Shown here in pieces: positions 7,802 through 16,615 of a stretch of 53,457 bases of DNA. The DNA is from Coprococcus sp. (GTDB lineage: Bacteria > Bacillota > Clostridia > Lachnospirales > Lachnospiraceae). The notes below the pieces were generated by a model that made no database searches, was not told where the DNA came from, and worked only from the letters and a program-made list of their open reading frames with translations. The first letter of the stretch is position 1; every line of letters starts with the position of its first letter. A program made the translations under genes and the position numbers. Location of the stretch: contig JAEDGN010000009.1 of NCBI GenBank assembly GCA_016297495.1, forward strand, positions 1 to 53,457, written 5' to 3'.

Positions 7802-10405
7802 TTATCCGTGTTTATGAAACCTGCCTGACTGAATAAAAAGGCTCATGCCCAGTATCATCACACTGACAAGACTGATCAATCCTCCTGCCCTCAATCCCTG
7901 TGGAACATAATACATTTTTACTTCGTGGGTACCGGCAGACAGATAACAGCCTGTCAAAGCCTCTCCGACAGCCTGCTTTTCTGCTTCTTCTCCGTCCACA
8001 AAAATAGTCCAGCCTTCATCATAAGGTATCGACAGCATCAACAGACCATCCTCACTCACATCTATCATTCCTGACAGCTGCGTACTGTCATAATCTGTCA
8101 CCTGCCACTGACTTTCAGAAAGCTGCTCATAAACATGATCAAAAACCTCCTGATCGAAAGCATACATCTGAAGCTTTACATTGCCGGTATTATATTCTGA
8201 ATCCATCGGAAAATTAAGTGTTACCACCTTCCCTGCATCGCATTGACCCAGATGAACAATATGACCTCTCTGGTCACTATAGGTCTGTGTTTTACCATCT
8301 ATAATAACTTTAAGGCTCTTACAGTGGCTCGCCTCAAAATAAATATACACATCCTGCTGATCCTCAAATATCAGCTGCCAGGTCAGACTTCCTTCATTTT
8401 CCGTCCGTTCATAATAATATTTATCCTCGCCCGTACTGGTCAGACTGCCTCCTGTCACTTCAGGCTCCGATACTTCCATTCTTGTAAACAGCAATTCATC
8501 CGTATCCGTTGCCATTCTCACAAAATCATTCTGAATAGAAAAAGGCTCTCCTTCCACAATCTTCCATTCAACTGTTTCCGGATTTACCATAAATCCTGCT
8601 GAAAGACTCTGCTGATTCTCATAGATATATTTATTCTCTGTCTTCTCACATAATGACAGATTTGAAACATCCATTTCGTCATTGCTGATGACATACCGGA
8701 TAGCCAGCATAGCATCCGTCAGCGGGGTAGCTCCTTTATAGCTGTATTTATTACCGCTGTTATAAAACCCCAGTGCTCCCATCAATTTCTCCATCCTGTC
8801 GTCTGCTGTTGACGAAAAAAAAGACATTCCGTTCAGATGATGCCATGTCACATCATCACGGCCTCTGATCTGAGCCAGTTCCATACGGTAAAATGTCTGA
8901 TCCGGTTCGTACCGGTCACGGATATCCGCAACCTCCTGCCTGTCCTTTGTATAACTGGTCCGATTGACAGTCCCGTTCATACACAATCCGAAAACAGCAT
9001 TACCTGCCAGTTCCACTGTCAGCAAAATCAGACATAGCTGCTTTGCCTGTATTTTTCTTCCCCTAATCCTGAGGAATGCATGCTTGCGATGGGCTGCCAG
9101 AAGAATCATATAAACAGCCATCAGCGCTCCTGTAACAGCCATACTATAAACAGGCAGCCTGTTTTCAGGATACCAGACACAGAATGCGAACAAAACACAT
9201 TCTGCCGCGAAGAACACACCATAAAGTCTTATGTCGGTCAATCGCAGGGATATCCAGGCATCATAAGCCATCACCACTATCATAAAAATATAAATAAAAG
9301 AAAATCTTCCCGGAAGATTATTTGGAAAATGAAAGCCATGCCAGATGTAATCCAGTACATTGACATTCAGGCTGACAAGAACAAACGCCGTAACCAGCAA
9401 TTTTGAAATCTTCTCCCTGACCCGGATATTTTTCGCCGCTATATAAAACAGCACCAGCATAGCCAGCAGAACACCACAGTAAATATTCGGTGCTCCCGTC
9501 AGCTGTGTCGGCTCCACAATGGCAAACTGCTGCCGGAATAATTCCAGAAAATTCCTGTAAAACTTGAATTCTGTCGGTTTGGATCCCTGGGAGCTGTTGA
9601 TCAGTGTATAGTAAGTCGGCAGCAGATAAACGGCCGCCATACCTCCTGCCAGAAGCGAGCAGCCGGCAAAATGAATCCCCGTCACAAAGAAAGAACGAAT
9701 ACCCTTCCGTTTTCTGGAAAACCATACAACAAAATAATACAGGACAACGAAAATACAGATCATAATGGCCATGTAATAATTACAGAAAATCGCCATCCCC
9801 ATCATTATCGTATAAAGGCTTCCTTTTCCCTCATTGATCAGCCGTTCAACCCCCATCAGAATGAGTGGAAAGCAAACAATACTGTCCAGCCACATCACAT
9901 TCCAGTTGTAAGCGATCACAAAACCGCCCAGAGCATAAAATCCGGCAAACACCACCGTCCCATAATCATTCTTTCCCGTACGGACTCTCAGATAACGGTA
10001 AGCCGTCCAGCATGAAAGAGATATTTTCAGAATGATCAGGCACTCAAAGGCCTCGATCATCATGGAAGCCGGAAAAAGGGCAATAAGCAAATTCAGCGGA
10101 CTGGCCAGATAATAGGCCTGAACCGCCAGAAAATTAAATCCAAGACTGCCGTGCCATGAATACAAAAGGCTGTCCCCATGCCATATTTTATCATGCAGTT
10201 CTGAGAAAAACGGAACATACTGATGATAGGAATCAATAATCATCGCTGCCTGATTGCCAAAGGGGAACACTCCCATGCCAATATAGGCAGCCAGTACGAG
10301 CACGACCGGCAGAAGCAGCGCCAGCCAGCCATAAAAATGCGGATGCTGCGGCCATTTTCGGAAATTCATATGTGAGCGCCTGTTTTTCAGAATCCTATTC
10401 TTCAT
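7802..10405 (-). CDS. YfhO-family multi-pass membrane protein
   Basis: An 867-residue protein of the bacterial YfhO family (GT-C-like fold, thought to act in glycosylation of envelope polymers; YfhO of Bacillus is linked to lipoteichoic acid decoration). The first membrane helix is at about residues 25-45 (GWLALLLPVVLVLAAYIGMG). The family loop DSYHQYVPFFSELHDKIWHG follows, then roughly a dozen helices to ~residue 480, a ~340-residue extracytoplasmic region and a C-terminal helix (GGLISLVSVMILGMSLFI). The start at 10405 has GAGAAG four bases upstream and overlaps the upstream kinase-like gene by 11 bases, so the two are co-translated. The exact acceptor substrate is unknown. Confidence 0.88.
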   Translation of the reverse strand: MKNRILKNRRSHMNFRKWPQHPHFYGWLALLLPVVLVLAAYIGMGVFPFGNQAAMIIDSYHQYVPFFSELHDKIWHGDSLLYSWHGSLGFNFLAVQAYYLASPLNLLIALFPASMMIEAFECLIILKISLSCWTAYRYLRVRTGKNDYGTVVFAGFYALGGFVIAYNWNVMWLDSIVCFPLILMGVERLINEGKGSLYTIMMGMAIFCNYYMAIMICIFVVLYYFVVWFSRKRKGIRSFFVTGIHFAGCSLLAGGMAAVYLLPTYYTLINSSQGSKPTEFKFYRNFLELFRQQFAIVEPTQLTGAPNIYCGVLLAMLVLFYIAAKNIRVREKISKLLVTAFVLVSLNVNVLDYIWHGFHFPNNLPGRFSFIYIFMIVVMAYDAWISLRLTDIRLYGVFFAAECVLFAFCVWYPENRLPVYSMAVTGALMAVYMILLAAHRKHAFLRIRGRKIQAKQLCLILLTVELAGNAVFGLCMNGTVNRTSYTKDRQEVADIRDRYEPDQTFYRMELAQIRGRDDVTWHHLNGMSFFSSTADDRMEKLMGALGFYNSGNKYSYKGATPLTDAMLAIRYVISNDEMDVSNLSLCEKTENKYIYENQQSLSAGFMVNPETVEWKIVEGEPFSIQNDFVRMATDTDELLFTRMEVSEPEVTGGSLTSTGEDKYYYERTENEGSLTWQLIFEDQQDVYIYFEASHCKSLKVIIDGKTQTYSDQRGHIVHLGQCDAGKVVTLNFPMDSEYNTGNVKLQMYAFDQEVFDHVYEQLSESQWQVTDYDSTQLSGMIDVSEDGLLMLSIPYDEGWTIFVDGEEAEKQAVGEALTGCYLSAGTHEVKMYYVPQGLRAGGLISLVSVMILGMSLFIQSGRFHKHG

Positions 10406-10913
10406 ACAACTTCTCACACGCCTTCAGTGCTGTTTTGATTTTTCTGATTGCTTCCTCGAGACGGCATCCGCTCACATCCACCGCCAGATCCGCATATCGT
10501 TCATACAAAGGTGTCCGCTCACAATAAAGATCGTACAGGGTAGAACCATTACGTATGACCACTCCCCGTTCATGCAGATCACCAAGGCGCTGATGCAGGG
10601 ATTCATAATCCGTTTTGATATAAACGATCACACCATGTGAAGCCATATGCCGCAGTGCTTCATCACAATAGCAGACACTCCCGCCTGTGGAGATCACAGA
10701 CCGTTTGGCTTCAATATCCCTGTTCACCTGATTCTCAATCTTCAGGAATCCGTCAATACCGTATCGTGCTATAAGATGTTCCAGCACATCCCCCTCCTGC
10801 TTCTGAATCAGAAGATCCGAATCTATAAAATCATAACCGAAGATTTTTGCCATAACGACACCGATCGTGCTCTTTCCCGCCCCCGGCATGCCGATAAAAA
10901 TAATATTCTTCAA
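10395..10913 (-). CDS. Shikimate-kinase-like P-loop kinase
   Basis: A 172-residue protein of shikimate kinase length and layout. Walker A is GMPGAGKST (residues 8-16), the DSD near residue 33 matches the shikimate-binding Asp region, STGGS stands for the usual GGG loop, and ERTPLYERYADL matches the C-terminal RxPxYxxxAD motif. Two features are off: the FRxxE shikimate-binding motif reads FLKIE, and the third G of GGG is S. The substrate may therefore not be shikimate. The start codon is TTG, with AAAGGA nine bases upstream. The downstream YfhO gene starts inside it; no other aromatic-pathway gene is present nearby. Confidence 0.7.
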   Translation of the reverse strand: MKNIIFIGMPGAGKSTIGVVMAKIFGYDFIDSDLLIQKQEGDVLEHLIARYGIDGFLKIENQVNRDIEAKRSVISTGGSVCYCDEALRHMASHGVIVYIKTDYESLHQRLGDLHERGVVIRNGSTLYDLYCERTPLYERYADLAVDVSGCRLEEAIRKIKTALKACEKLYEE

Positions 10914-10938
10914 ATTCTTCCATCCTTTCAGTTAATTT

Positions 10939-11165
10939 AAGACTCGCTCGCGAGTCTTGGCGCGGGATTCGAGTCTGCAAAGCAGACAAACTACGAATGC
11001 GAATCCCTGCGCTCTCCGTTTCACTTCGGTCGGCGCAAAACTGACATCCCCCGGATGTCATGCACCCTCGCGGAGCGTATATCAGATGGGAGATTGACAC
11101 CCGCCACTGATACGAATTTCTTACCCGCCGTCTGAATAGGCGGGAGTCATCTCACATCTGATATA
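10939..11165. repeat. Cluster of consecutive hairpins / palindromic repeats
   Basis: This non-coding stretch upstream of the kinase-like gene is packed with inverted repeats. It includes AAGACTCGC-TC-GCGAGTCTT (10939-10958) and GGGATTCG (10964-10971) with CGAATCCC (11000-11007), enclosing GTCTGC-AAA-GCAGAC. It continues with TGACATCC-CCC-GGATGTCA (11042-11060) and a large imperfect pair, 11078-11105 with 11139-11165 (28 and 27 bases, two mismatches and one indel). The last arm carries GGCGGGAGTCATCTCAC, resembling the right-end hairpin of the IS200/IS605 element at 13061-13101, so part may be a relic end or a MITE-like derivative. The gap 11166-11270 shows no further signal. Confidence 0.7.
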
Positions 11166-11342
11166 GTTTCATAATCAACAACCATTCTAACACTGACCGT
11201 CTAAAATCTCAACCCGTTGTTTATGACAGTCATATCCTCTCCATGCAAAAATCAACTGACAGACCAAATTTAACAATATCTAGCAAGAATTCCCCCATCC
11301 TCTTAGGTGGTTGGGATGAATTGCAAGCAAGAACATTTGTTC

Positions 11343-11371
11343 TTGAAACGCAGTGAGTATTGTGATATAAT
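11343..11371 (+). promoter_or_regulatory. Promoter for tnpA
   Basis: TTGAAA (11343-11348), 17-base spacer, TATAAT (11366-11371). It lies inside the left end of the element, 34 bases before tnpA. Confidence 0.75.
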
Positions 11372-11404
11372 ATACTCAGTCGATAAGAAAGGAAGTATTT
11401 TATT

Positions 11405-11821
11405 ATGCGAGAGTTAGACCACAATGCTCATTCAGTTTTTCTGTTATATTATCACCTTATTTTGGTTGTAAAATACCGACGGGATGTCTTTGATGATACT
11501 GTTTCTGACCGTGCTAAGGAAATTTTTTCTTATATCGCACCAAGGTATGGCATTGAGGTCGATGAGTGGAATCATGACGGTGATCATATCCATGTGATGT
11601 TCCGGGCTCAGCCCAAGAGTGAACTCAGCAAGTTTATCAATGCTTACAAGAGTGCCAGCAGCAGACTCCTGAAAAAAGAATTCCCTGCACTTCGGAAAAA
11701 ACTGTGGAAGGAAACTTTCTGGAGTCAGAGTTTCTGCCTGATAACAGCCGGTGGAGCACCGATCGAAGTGATCAGAGAATATATAGAAACGCAGGGTGAG
11801 AAGCATGGGAAAGAGTCATAA
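11405..11821 (+). CDS. tnpA: IS200/IS605 TnpA, Y1 HUH transposase
   Basis: A 138-residue Y1-type transposase that cuts and rejoins single-stranded DNA at hairpin ends. The metal-binding HUH motif is HIHVMF (His61, His63). The catalytic Tyr is Tyr126 in IREYIETQ on the C-terminal helix. Length and both motifs are intact, so the protein is probably active. AAAGGAAG precedes the ATG by about nine bases. The tnpB start lies inside its last codons. Confidence 0.95.
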   Translation: MRELDHNAHSVFLLYYHLILVVKYRRDVFDDTVSDRAKEIFSYIAPRYGIEVDEWNHDGDHIHVMFRAQPKSELSKFINAYKSASSRLLKKEFPALRKKLWKETFWSQSFCLITAGGAPIEVIREYIETQGEKHGKES

Positions 11822-12917
11822 AGCCTTCCAATTCCGAATTTATCCAACTGCAGAACAGAAAGAATTGTTTGCGAAGACATTCGGGTGCTGCAGATTCATC
11901 TATAACCAGATGCTTTCGGATAAAATTGAAGCATATAAGAAGACGGGGAAGATGCTGAAGACGACACCGGCTGCCTATAAAAAAGATTTTCCGTGGCTGA
12001 AGGAAGTAGATTCTCTTGCCCTGGCGAATGTGCAGCTCCATCTGGAACGGGCATACAGGAATTTCTTTGAACGTCCGGAGACCGGTTTTCCGAAGTTCAA
12101 GTCAAAGCGTCACAGCCGGAATGCATACACGACGAATCTGGTGAATGGGAATATTCGACTTTTTGAGAATGGGATCAAACTCCCGAAAGCCGGTGTTGTA
12201 AAGGCGAAGATCCACAGACAGATTCCGGAAGGATTCCGGATGAAGGCTGTGACAGTCATAAGACAACCTTCGGGGAAGTACTGCGTCAGTATACTCTTTG
12301 AGTACTGTGCGGATGAAAACCAAGTCCGGGACAGAGAAAGAAGAGAAGTGAAGGTGATCGGTATCGATTATGCGATGCATGGACTGGCAGTATTTTCAGA
12401 TGGAAGTAAATGTGAATATCCGGATTACTACAGAAGGTCTGAAAAACGGCTGAGCAGGGAGCAGCGAAAGCTGTCACGCTGTAAGCGTGGAAGCTCGAAT
12501 TATCAGAAACAGAAGAAAAAGGTGGCCCTCTGCCATGAGAAGGTCAAGAACCAGAGAAGAGACTTTCATCATAAGCTGAGTCGAAAACTGGCGGAAGAGT
12601 ATGATGTTGTTGCTGTCGAGGATCTGAACATGAAGGCAATGAGCAGGTGTCTGAATTTCGGGAAGAGTGTTGCGGACAACGGTTATGGAATGCTGCTGAA
12701 TATGCTCGGATATAAGCTGGAAGAGCGAGGGGGAAAGCTTGTGAAGGTAGACAGGTTTTATCCGTCCAGCAAAAGGTGCAGTATGTGTGGAAAGGTCAAA
12801 GAGGTACTGCCATTGTCAGAGAGGGTATATCGATGTGAGTGTGGTTATACGAATGACAGGGACGTGAATGCGGCGATCAATATCCGGGAAGAAGCGATAC
12901 GACTGCTCTCTGCATAA
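11805..12917 (+). CDS. tnpB: RNA-guided endonuclease TnpB
   Basis: A 370-residue TnpB of the IS200/IS605 type, the ancestor family of Cas12. The RuvC-like triad is complete: Asp188 in GIDYAMHG, Glu272 in VAVEDLNMK and Asp353 in NDRDVNAAINI. A zinc finger sits between (CSMCG and CECGY). The N-terminal part (KAFQFRIYPTAEQKELF, then CRFIYNQML) matches the helix-turn-helix/wedge region. The ATG at 11805 has GGGTGAG four bases upstream and overlaps tnpA by 17 bases. It is expected to cut at a short TAM using an RNA made from the element's right end and so to favour retention of the element. Confidence 0.95.
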   Translation: MGKSHKAFQFRIYPTAEQKELFAKTFGCCRFIYNQMLSDKIEAYKKTGKMLKTTPAAYKKDFPWLKEVDSLALANVQLHLERAYRNFFERPETGFPKFKSKRHSRNAYTTNLVNGNIRLFENGIKLPKAGVVKAKIHRQIPEGFRMKAVTVIRQPSGKYCVSILFEYCADENQVRDRERREVKVIGIDYAMHGLAVFSDGSKCEYPDYYRRSEKRLSREQRKLSRCKRGSSNYQKQKKKVALCHEKVKNQRRDFHHKLSRKLAEEYDVVAVEDLNMKAMSRCLNFGKSVADNGYGMLLNMLGYKLEERGGKLVKVDRFYPSSKRCSMCGKVKEVLPLSERVYRCECGYTNDRDVNAAINIREEAIRLLSA

Positions 12918-13102
12918 GATATGTCTGTGTCCAGACTTAATTCATGTCCATAACTGGACGGAATATTGTTATTATGCCCGTTTCCGGGCTGAAAATCGAA
13001 CCGCCGGGCAGGCGGGGATAGCTTATTGATACTTGCCCTATTAGGGGCATTGAGTAAGAAGCCCCCACTTCAAACGAAGTTAAGTGGTGGGAGCATGTCA
13101 CT
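12918..13102 (+). ncRNA. Probable omega (right-end) guide RNA scaffold
   Basis: In this family the TnpB guide scaffold is transcribed from the tnpB 3' end through the right end, and the guide is the flanking DNA. The 185 bases here contain CCGCCGGGCAGGCGGGG, GCCCTATTAGGGGC (13035-13048) and the terminal hairpin CCCCCACTTC...AAGTGGTGGG. The presumptive guide is the flank starting at about 13103 (TAGTATATAATATATGCAG). This is assigned by position and fold, not by a match to a known scaffold. Confidence 0.5.
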
Positions 13103-13166
13103 AGTATATAATATATGCAGATCAAATGAACCTAAAACGGTTTTTTATTGAGTTGGAGATGATTGG

Positions 13167-14387
13167 ATGATGGAAAAAATAATTTTTCATATAGATGTGA
13201 ACAGCGCTTTTTTAAGCTGGACTGCCATTAAGCGGCTGCGTGAAGGCGATACGGTGGATCTGCGCACCATCCCGGCAGCCATCGGCGGTGATATGTCCAA
13301 AAGGCACGGAGTCGTATTGGCCAAGTCCATCCCTGCCGGCCGCTTTGGGGTCAAAACCGGCGAACCAATCACCGATGCCCTTCGCAAATGCGCCGATCTG
13401 ACGCTGGCACCGCCGGAACACGCTTATTATAGCCAGTGCAGCCGGCAGCTCCTCCATCTGCTGGGACGTTTTTCCCCATCCATCAGCCAGTACAGCATTG
13501 ATGAATGTTTTATGGAATACGCGCCTGTCCCGGGAGATCATGGTGACTGTGTCCAGGCTGCACATATCATCAGGCGTACAATTCGTGAGGAACTGGGCTT
13601 TACTGTCAATATCGGCATCTCCACCAACCGTCTGCTGGCCAAAATGGCCTCCGATTTTGAAAAACCGGACAGAGTACACACCCTTTTTCCTTCGGAGATT
13701 CCTGCCAAAATGTGGCCGCTGCCTGTCCGGGATCTGTTCATGGTGGGACGTTCTTCCGCGGCCAGACTGGAACTTCTGGGCATCCGCACCATCGGTGATC
13801 TGGCCCATATGGATCCCGCCATTCTGGAAGCCCACTTAAAAAGCCATGGACGAACCATCTGGGAATATGCCAACGGTATTGAAGCGGCCCGCATTGATGC
13901 CCGGACCAGGACAGATAATAAAGGCATCGGCAACTCCACGACCCTGTCTTCCGACGTCACAACAGAAGAAACCGCCCGGCGGATTCTTCTGGAACTGTCA
14001 GAATCCGTAGCCGGACGGCTGCGCGGGTCCAATATGCTGGCCGGTATGGTCAGTGTAGAAATCAAATACAGTACCTTTGAAAGTGTCTCCCATCAGATGC
14101 AGCTGACCACACCTTCCCAGTCCACTCAGGCCATCTATGAAGCCGCTGTCCGCCTGTTCCATGAGCTGTGGAACGGCATGCCTGTCCGTCTTCTCGGTAT
14201 CCGCACTTCCAAACTCAGCGACAGTCAGGTACGTCAGTTAAATCTCTTTGACTATGTCCGGAATGACAAACAGGAAAAGCTTGATAAGGCACTGGACAGT
14301 ATACGGCAAAAATATGGCAGTCAGGCCGTGATGCGCGGAAGCTTTCTCGAAGAAAACGGTCCCCGTAAAAGCACACCTTATGACTGA
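13167..14387 (+). CDS. dinB: Y-family DNA polymerase IV
   Basis: Error-prone translesion polymerase of 406 residues. The catalytic palm starts with FHIDVNSAFLSW (first metal-binding Asp), followed by the steric-gate region and GVVLAKSIPAGRFGVKTGE. It has YSIDECFMEY (second acidic pair, SIDE motif), a helix-hairpin-helix thumb region and a little-finger domain from about residue 240 (IGNSTTLSSDVT). GGAG lies eight bases before the ATG at 13167; a second ATG follows at once. A TATAAT lies about 65 bases upstream, immediately outside the IS right end. No beta-clamp motif is obvious by eye; QLNLF near residue 357 is the best candidate. It converges with cbiC across an 18-base gap. Confidence 0.95.
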   Translation: MMEKIIFHIDVNSAFLSWTAIKRLREGDTVDLRTIPAAIGGDMSKRHGVVLAKSIPAGRFGVKTGEPITDALRKCADLTLAPPEHAYYSQCSRQLLHLLGRFSPSISQYSIDECFMEYAPVPGDHGDCVQAAHIIRRTIREELGFTVNIGISTNRLLAKMASDFEKPDRVHTLFPSEIPAKMWPLPVRDLFMVGRSSAARLELLGIRTIGDLAHMDPAILEAHLKSHGRTIWEYANGIEAARIDARTRTDNKGIGNSTTLSSDVTTEETARRILLELSESVAGRLRGSNMLAGMVSVEIKYSTFESVSHQMQLTTPSQSTQAIYEAAVRLFHELWNGMPVRLLGIRTSKLSDSQVRQLNLFDYVRNDKQEKLDKALDSIRQKYGSQAVMRGSFLEENGPRKSTPYD

Positions 14388-14405
14388 TACAGAACCCGAT
14401 CGTCA

Positions 14406-15050
14406 TCAGGCTCCCCGGGAACCATCCAGCATGTACAGCAAAGCATTGCAGATGGCTGCCGCCACATTGCTGCCGCCCTTCCTGCCCCGGGCCACAATAT
14501 AGGGTACATCCGCCGTCATGATCAGCTCCTTGGCCTGTACCACGTTGACAAATCCAACGGGCACACCGATGACCAGTTCAGGATGGATGCGTCCCTCTTC
14601 TATCATCTGGTAAAGCTGTATCAACGCCGTCGGCGCATTGCCAATGGCGAATATGACCGGCCTGTTCAGAGCTGCCGCTTTCTCCATACTGGCCACAGCT
14701 CTGGTGGTGCCGTTCTCCCGTGCCATTTCTGCCACATCAGAATCTGACATAAAGCAATAAACCTCTCCGCCGAATTTTTCGATGACTTTCTTGTTAATAC
14801 CTGCTTTGCCCATCTGCGTATCCGTTACAATACAGGCACCCTTTTTCAGGGCCTCCAGCCCCTTCTCCACCGCCTTTTCCGAAAAGCACAGTGAATCCGC
14901 ATATTCAAAATCAGCACTTGTATGGATGACCCGTTTAATGACAGGCTCCTGCATTGCATCCAGCTGCCGCTCTCCGAGCTCCTCTGTAATAATCTCAAAA
15001 CTGCGTTTTTCAATATCCGCAGGCAGCACATTCTCCAATTCTATCTTCAT
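14406..15050 (-). CDS. cbiC: Precorrin-8X / cobalt-precorrin-8 methylmutase
   Basis: Moves the methyl group from C11 to C12 of the corrin ring, giving (cobyrinate/hydrogenobyrinate). The 214-residue protein has the family active-site segment RVIHTSADFEY with catalytic His43, DTQMGKAGIN, AIGNAPTAL and GVPVGFVN, then RGRKGGSNVAAAICNALL near the end. It overlaps the end of the upstream cbiP gene by 4 bases and is the last gene of the minus-strand cobalamin operon. Confidence 0.95.
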   Translation of the reverse strand: MKIELENVLPADIEKRSFEIITEELGERQLDAMQEPVIKRVIHTSADFEYADSLCFSEKAVEKGLEALKKGACIVTDTQMGKAGINKKVIEKFGGEVYCFMSDSDVAEMARENGTTRAVASMEKAAALNRPVIFAIGNAPTALIQLYQMIEEGRIHPELVIGVPVGFVNVVQAKELIMTADVPYIVARGRKGGSNVAAAICNALLYMLDGSRGA

Positions 15051-16591
15051 GTCAGCCCCTCCTCAATGATCCGGTAAACGGCCTCCATATCCAGACTCTG
15101 ACGAAGCCCGGCGGCCAGTTTGTCATACTGCTGTTCCTTATATTCTTTCTCATCTACCCATCCTATGGCTGTCTCATCCAGGCCTTTGCGTTTACATAAC
15201 ATCCGCAGGATGGATCGCTGCATCGGAACGGAATCAAAAATCCCATGGACATAACTGCCCGCCACATTGGCTTTCTGACAGCCGTTTTCCGTCTCCGCAC
15301 CGGCTGCTGCCATATCCGGAATATTCCCGTCCCATCCCATCTCACATCGGACAGTAGAAAAACGAACCGCATCCTCATCATAAAATGTATGTCCCATATG
15401 AATCTCATAACCTTCAAAGGTTACATCCGAAAGACCTTCCCATGGTCCCGTAAGTCTTTCGGTCCGTCCTCTGACGCGGGTCCTGACCTTTTCTCTTGCA
15501 AAGACCGTCCTGACAGGTAAAAGCCCCATACCGCGCATGGTGCCTCCCGCCTCTACACCCTCAGGATCTGATAAAATTTCACCGAGCATCTGATAGCCGC
15601 CGCAGATACCCATGATCAGGACATCATCTGCCGCCAGCTTCAGCACTGCCGCTTCAAGGCCGTTCATACGCATCCACTGCAGATCCCCCATGGTGTTTTT
15701 TGTTCCCGGCAAAAAGACCAGATCCGGTCTGCCAAGCTCTGTAACATTTCCCACATACCGAAGTGTCACTCCCTTCAGCCGTTCCAATGCGTTAAAATCC
15801 GTAAAATTGGACATTCTGGGCAGCCGGATCACTACAATATCCAGCAGTCCATGCCCCCTTCGTCTCTCCAGGCGGTCCGCCAGACTATCCTCATCGTCAA
15901 TGTCCACCTGCATATACGGCACAACACCCACCACCGGCACATCGGTATAAGACTTCATCATCTCAATACCCGGATCAAGAATACTCTTGTCTCCACGGAA
16001 TTTATTGATGATCAATCCTTTCACCAGCTGCCGTTCCGACGGCTCCAGAAGCATCATGGTGCCCACCAGCTGGGCAAATACACCGCCCCGGTCGATATCC
16101 CCTGCCAGAAGCACCGGTGCATGGAGGAGCTTTGCCAGTCCCATATTGACGATATCATCAGATTTCAGGTTGATCTCTGCGGGACTTCCTGCCCCTTCCA
16201 CGACAATAATATCACTGTTTTTTTCCAGTTCATGATAGGCTGCCAGAATATCCGGTATAAGAGTCTTTTTATATTGAAAATATTCTTTAGCCCCCATATT
16301 CCGTCGAACCTCGCCGTTGACAATCACCTGGGACCCCACATCGGAAGTCGGTTTGAGCAGTATGGGATTCATCAGCACCGACGGCTCAATTCCCGCGGCC
16401 TCTGCCTGCATAACCTGAGCCCGTCCCATTTCCAGTCCCTCCGATGTGATATAGGAATTCAGGGCCATATTCTGAGATTTAAAGGGTGCCACCCGGTAAC
16501 CATCCTGCTTCAGGATCCGACATAATCCGGCCGCCAGAAGACTTTTCCCCGCATTGGACATGGTACCCTGTATCATAATTACCTTCGCCAT
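15047..16591 (-). CDS. cbiP: Adenosylcobyric acid synthase (glutamine-hydrolysing)
   Basis: Amidates the b, d, e and g side chains of adenosylcobyrinate a,c-diamide using glutamine and ATP (CbiP/CobQ). 514 residues. The N-terminal dethiobiotin-synthetase-like ATPase domain has GTMSNAGKS and FKSQNMALNS, then NPILLKPTSD. The C-terminal class I glutamine amidotransferase domain has the nucleophile Cys in GICGGYQMLGE and a His in GSYVHGIFD. The start at 16591 has GGAGGTGA five bases upstream. It lies 24 bases past the cbiB stop. Confidence 0.96.
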   Translation of the reverse strand: MAKVIMIQGTMSNAGKSLLAAGLCRILKQDGYRVAPFKSQNMALNSYITSEGLEMGRAQVMQAEAAGIEPSVLMNPILLKPTSDVGSQVIVNGEVRRNMGAKEYFQYKKTLIPDILAAYHELEKNSDIIVVEGAGSPAEINLKSDDIVNMGLAKLLHAPVLLAGDIDRGGVFAQLVGTMMLLEPSERQLVKGLIINKFRGDKSILDPGIEMMKSYTDVPVVGVVPYMQVDIDDEDSLADRLERRRGHGLLDIVVIRLPRMSNFTDFNALERLKGVTLRYVGNVTELGRPDLVFLPGTKNTMGDLQWMRMNGLEAAVLKLAADDVLIMGICGGYQMLGEILSDPEGVEAGGTMRGMGLLPVRTVFAREKVRTRVRGRTERLTGPWEGLSDVTFEGYEIHMGHTFYDEDAVRFSTVRCEMGWDGNIPDMAAAGAETENGCQKANVAGSYVHGIFDSVPMQRSILRMLCKRKGLDETAIGWVDEKEYKEQQYDKLAAGLRQSLDMEAVYRIIEEGLT

Positions 16592-16615
16592 AAGCGTCAC
16601 CTCCGATTCAGGTTT

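Larger units (their letters stand above)
11270..13102 (+). mobile_element. IS200/IS605-family insertion sequence
   Basis: Complete-looking element with tnpA and tnpB in the same direction, overlapping. A subterminal hairpin lies on the left (CATCC at 11297-11301 with GGATG near 11314, flanked by AATTC/GAATT). A right-end hairpin lies at about 13061-13092 (CCCCCACTT with AAGTGGTGGG), followed by AGCATGTCAC. These elements have no terminal inverted repeats and make no target duplication, so the edges are approximate: the right end is placed at TCAC near 13102, the left end is uncertain within about 40 bases. Confidence 0.85.

Noticed and set aside
10831..11100. An 89-codon minus frame over the hairpin cluster
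   Set aside because: It overlaps the P-loop gene in another frame and is built from palindromes; no domain.
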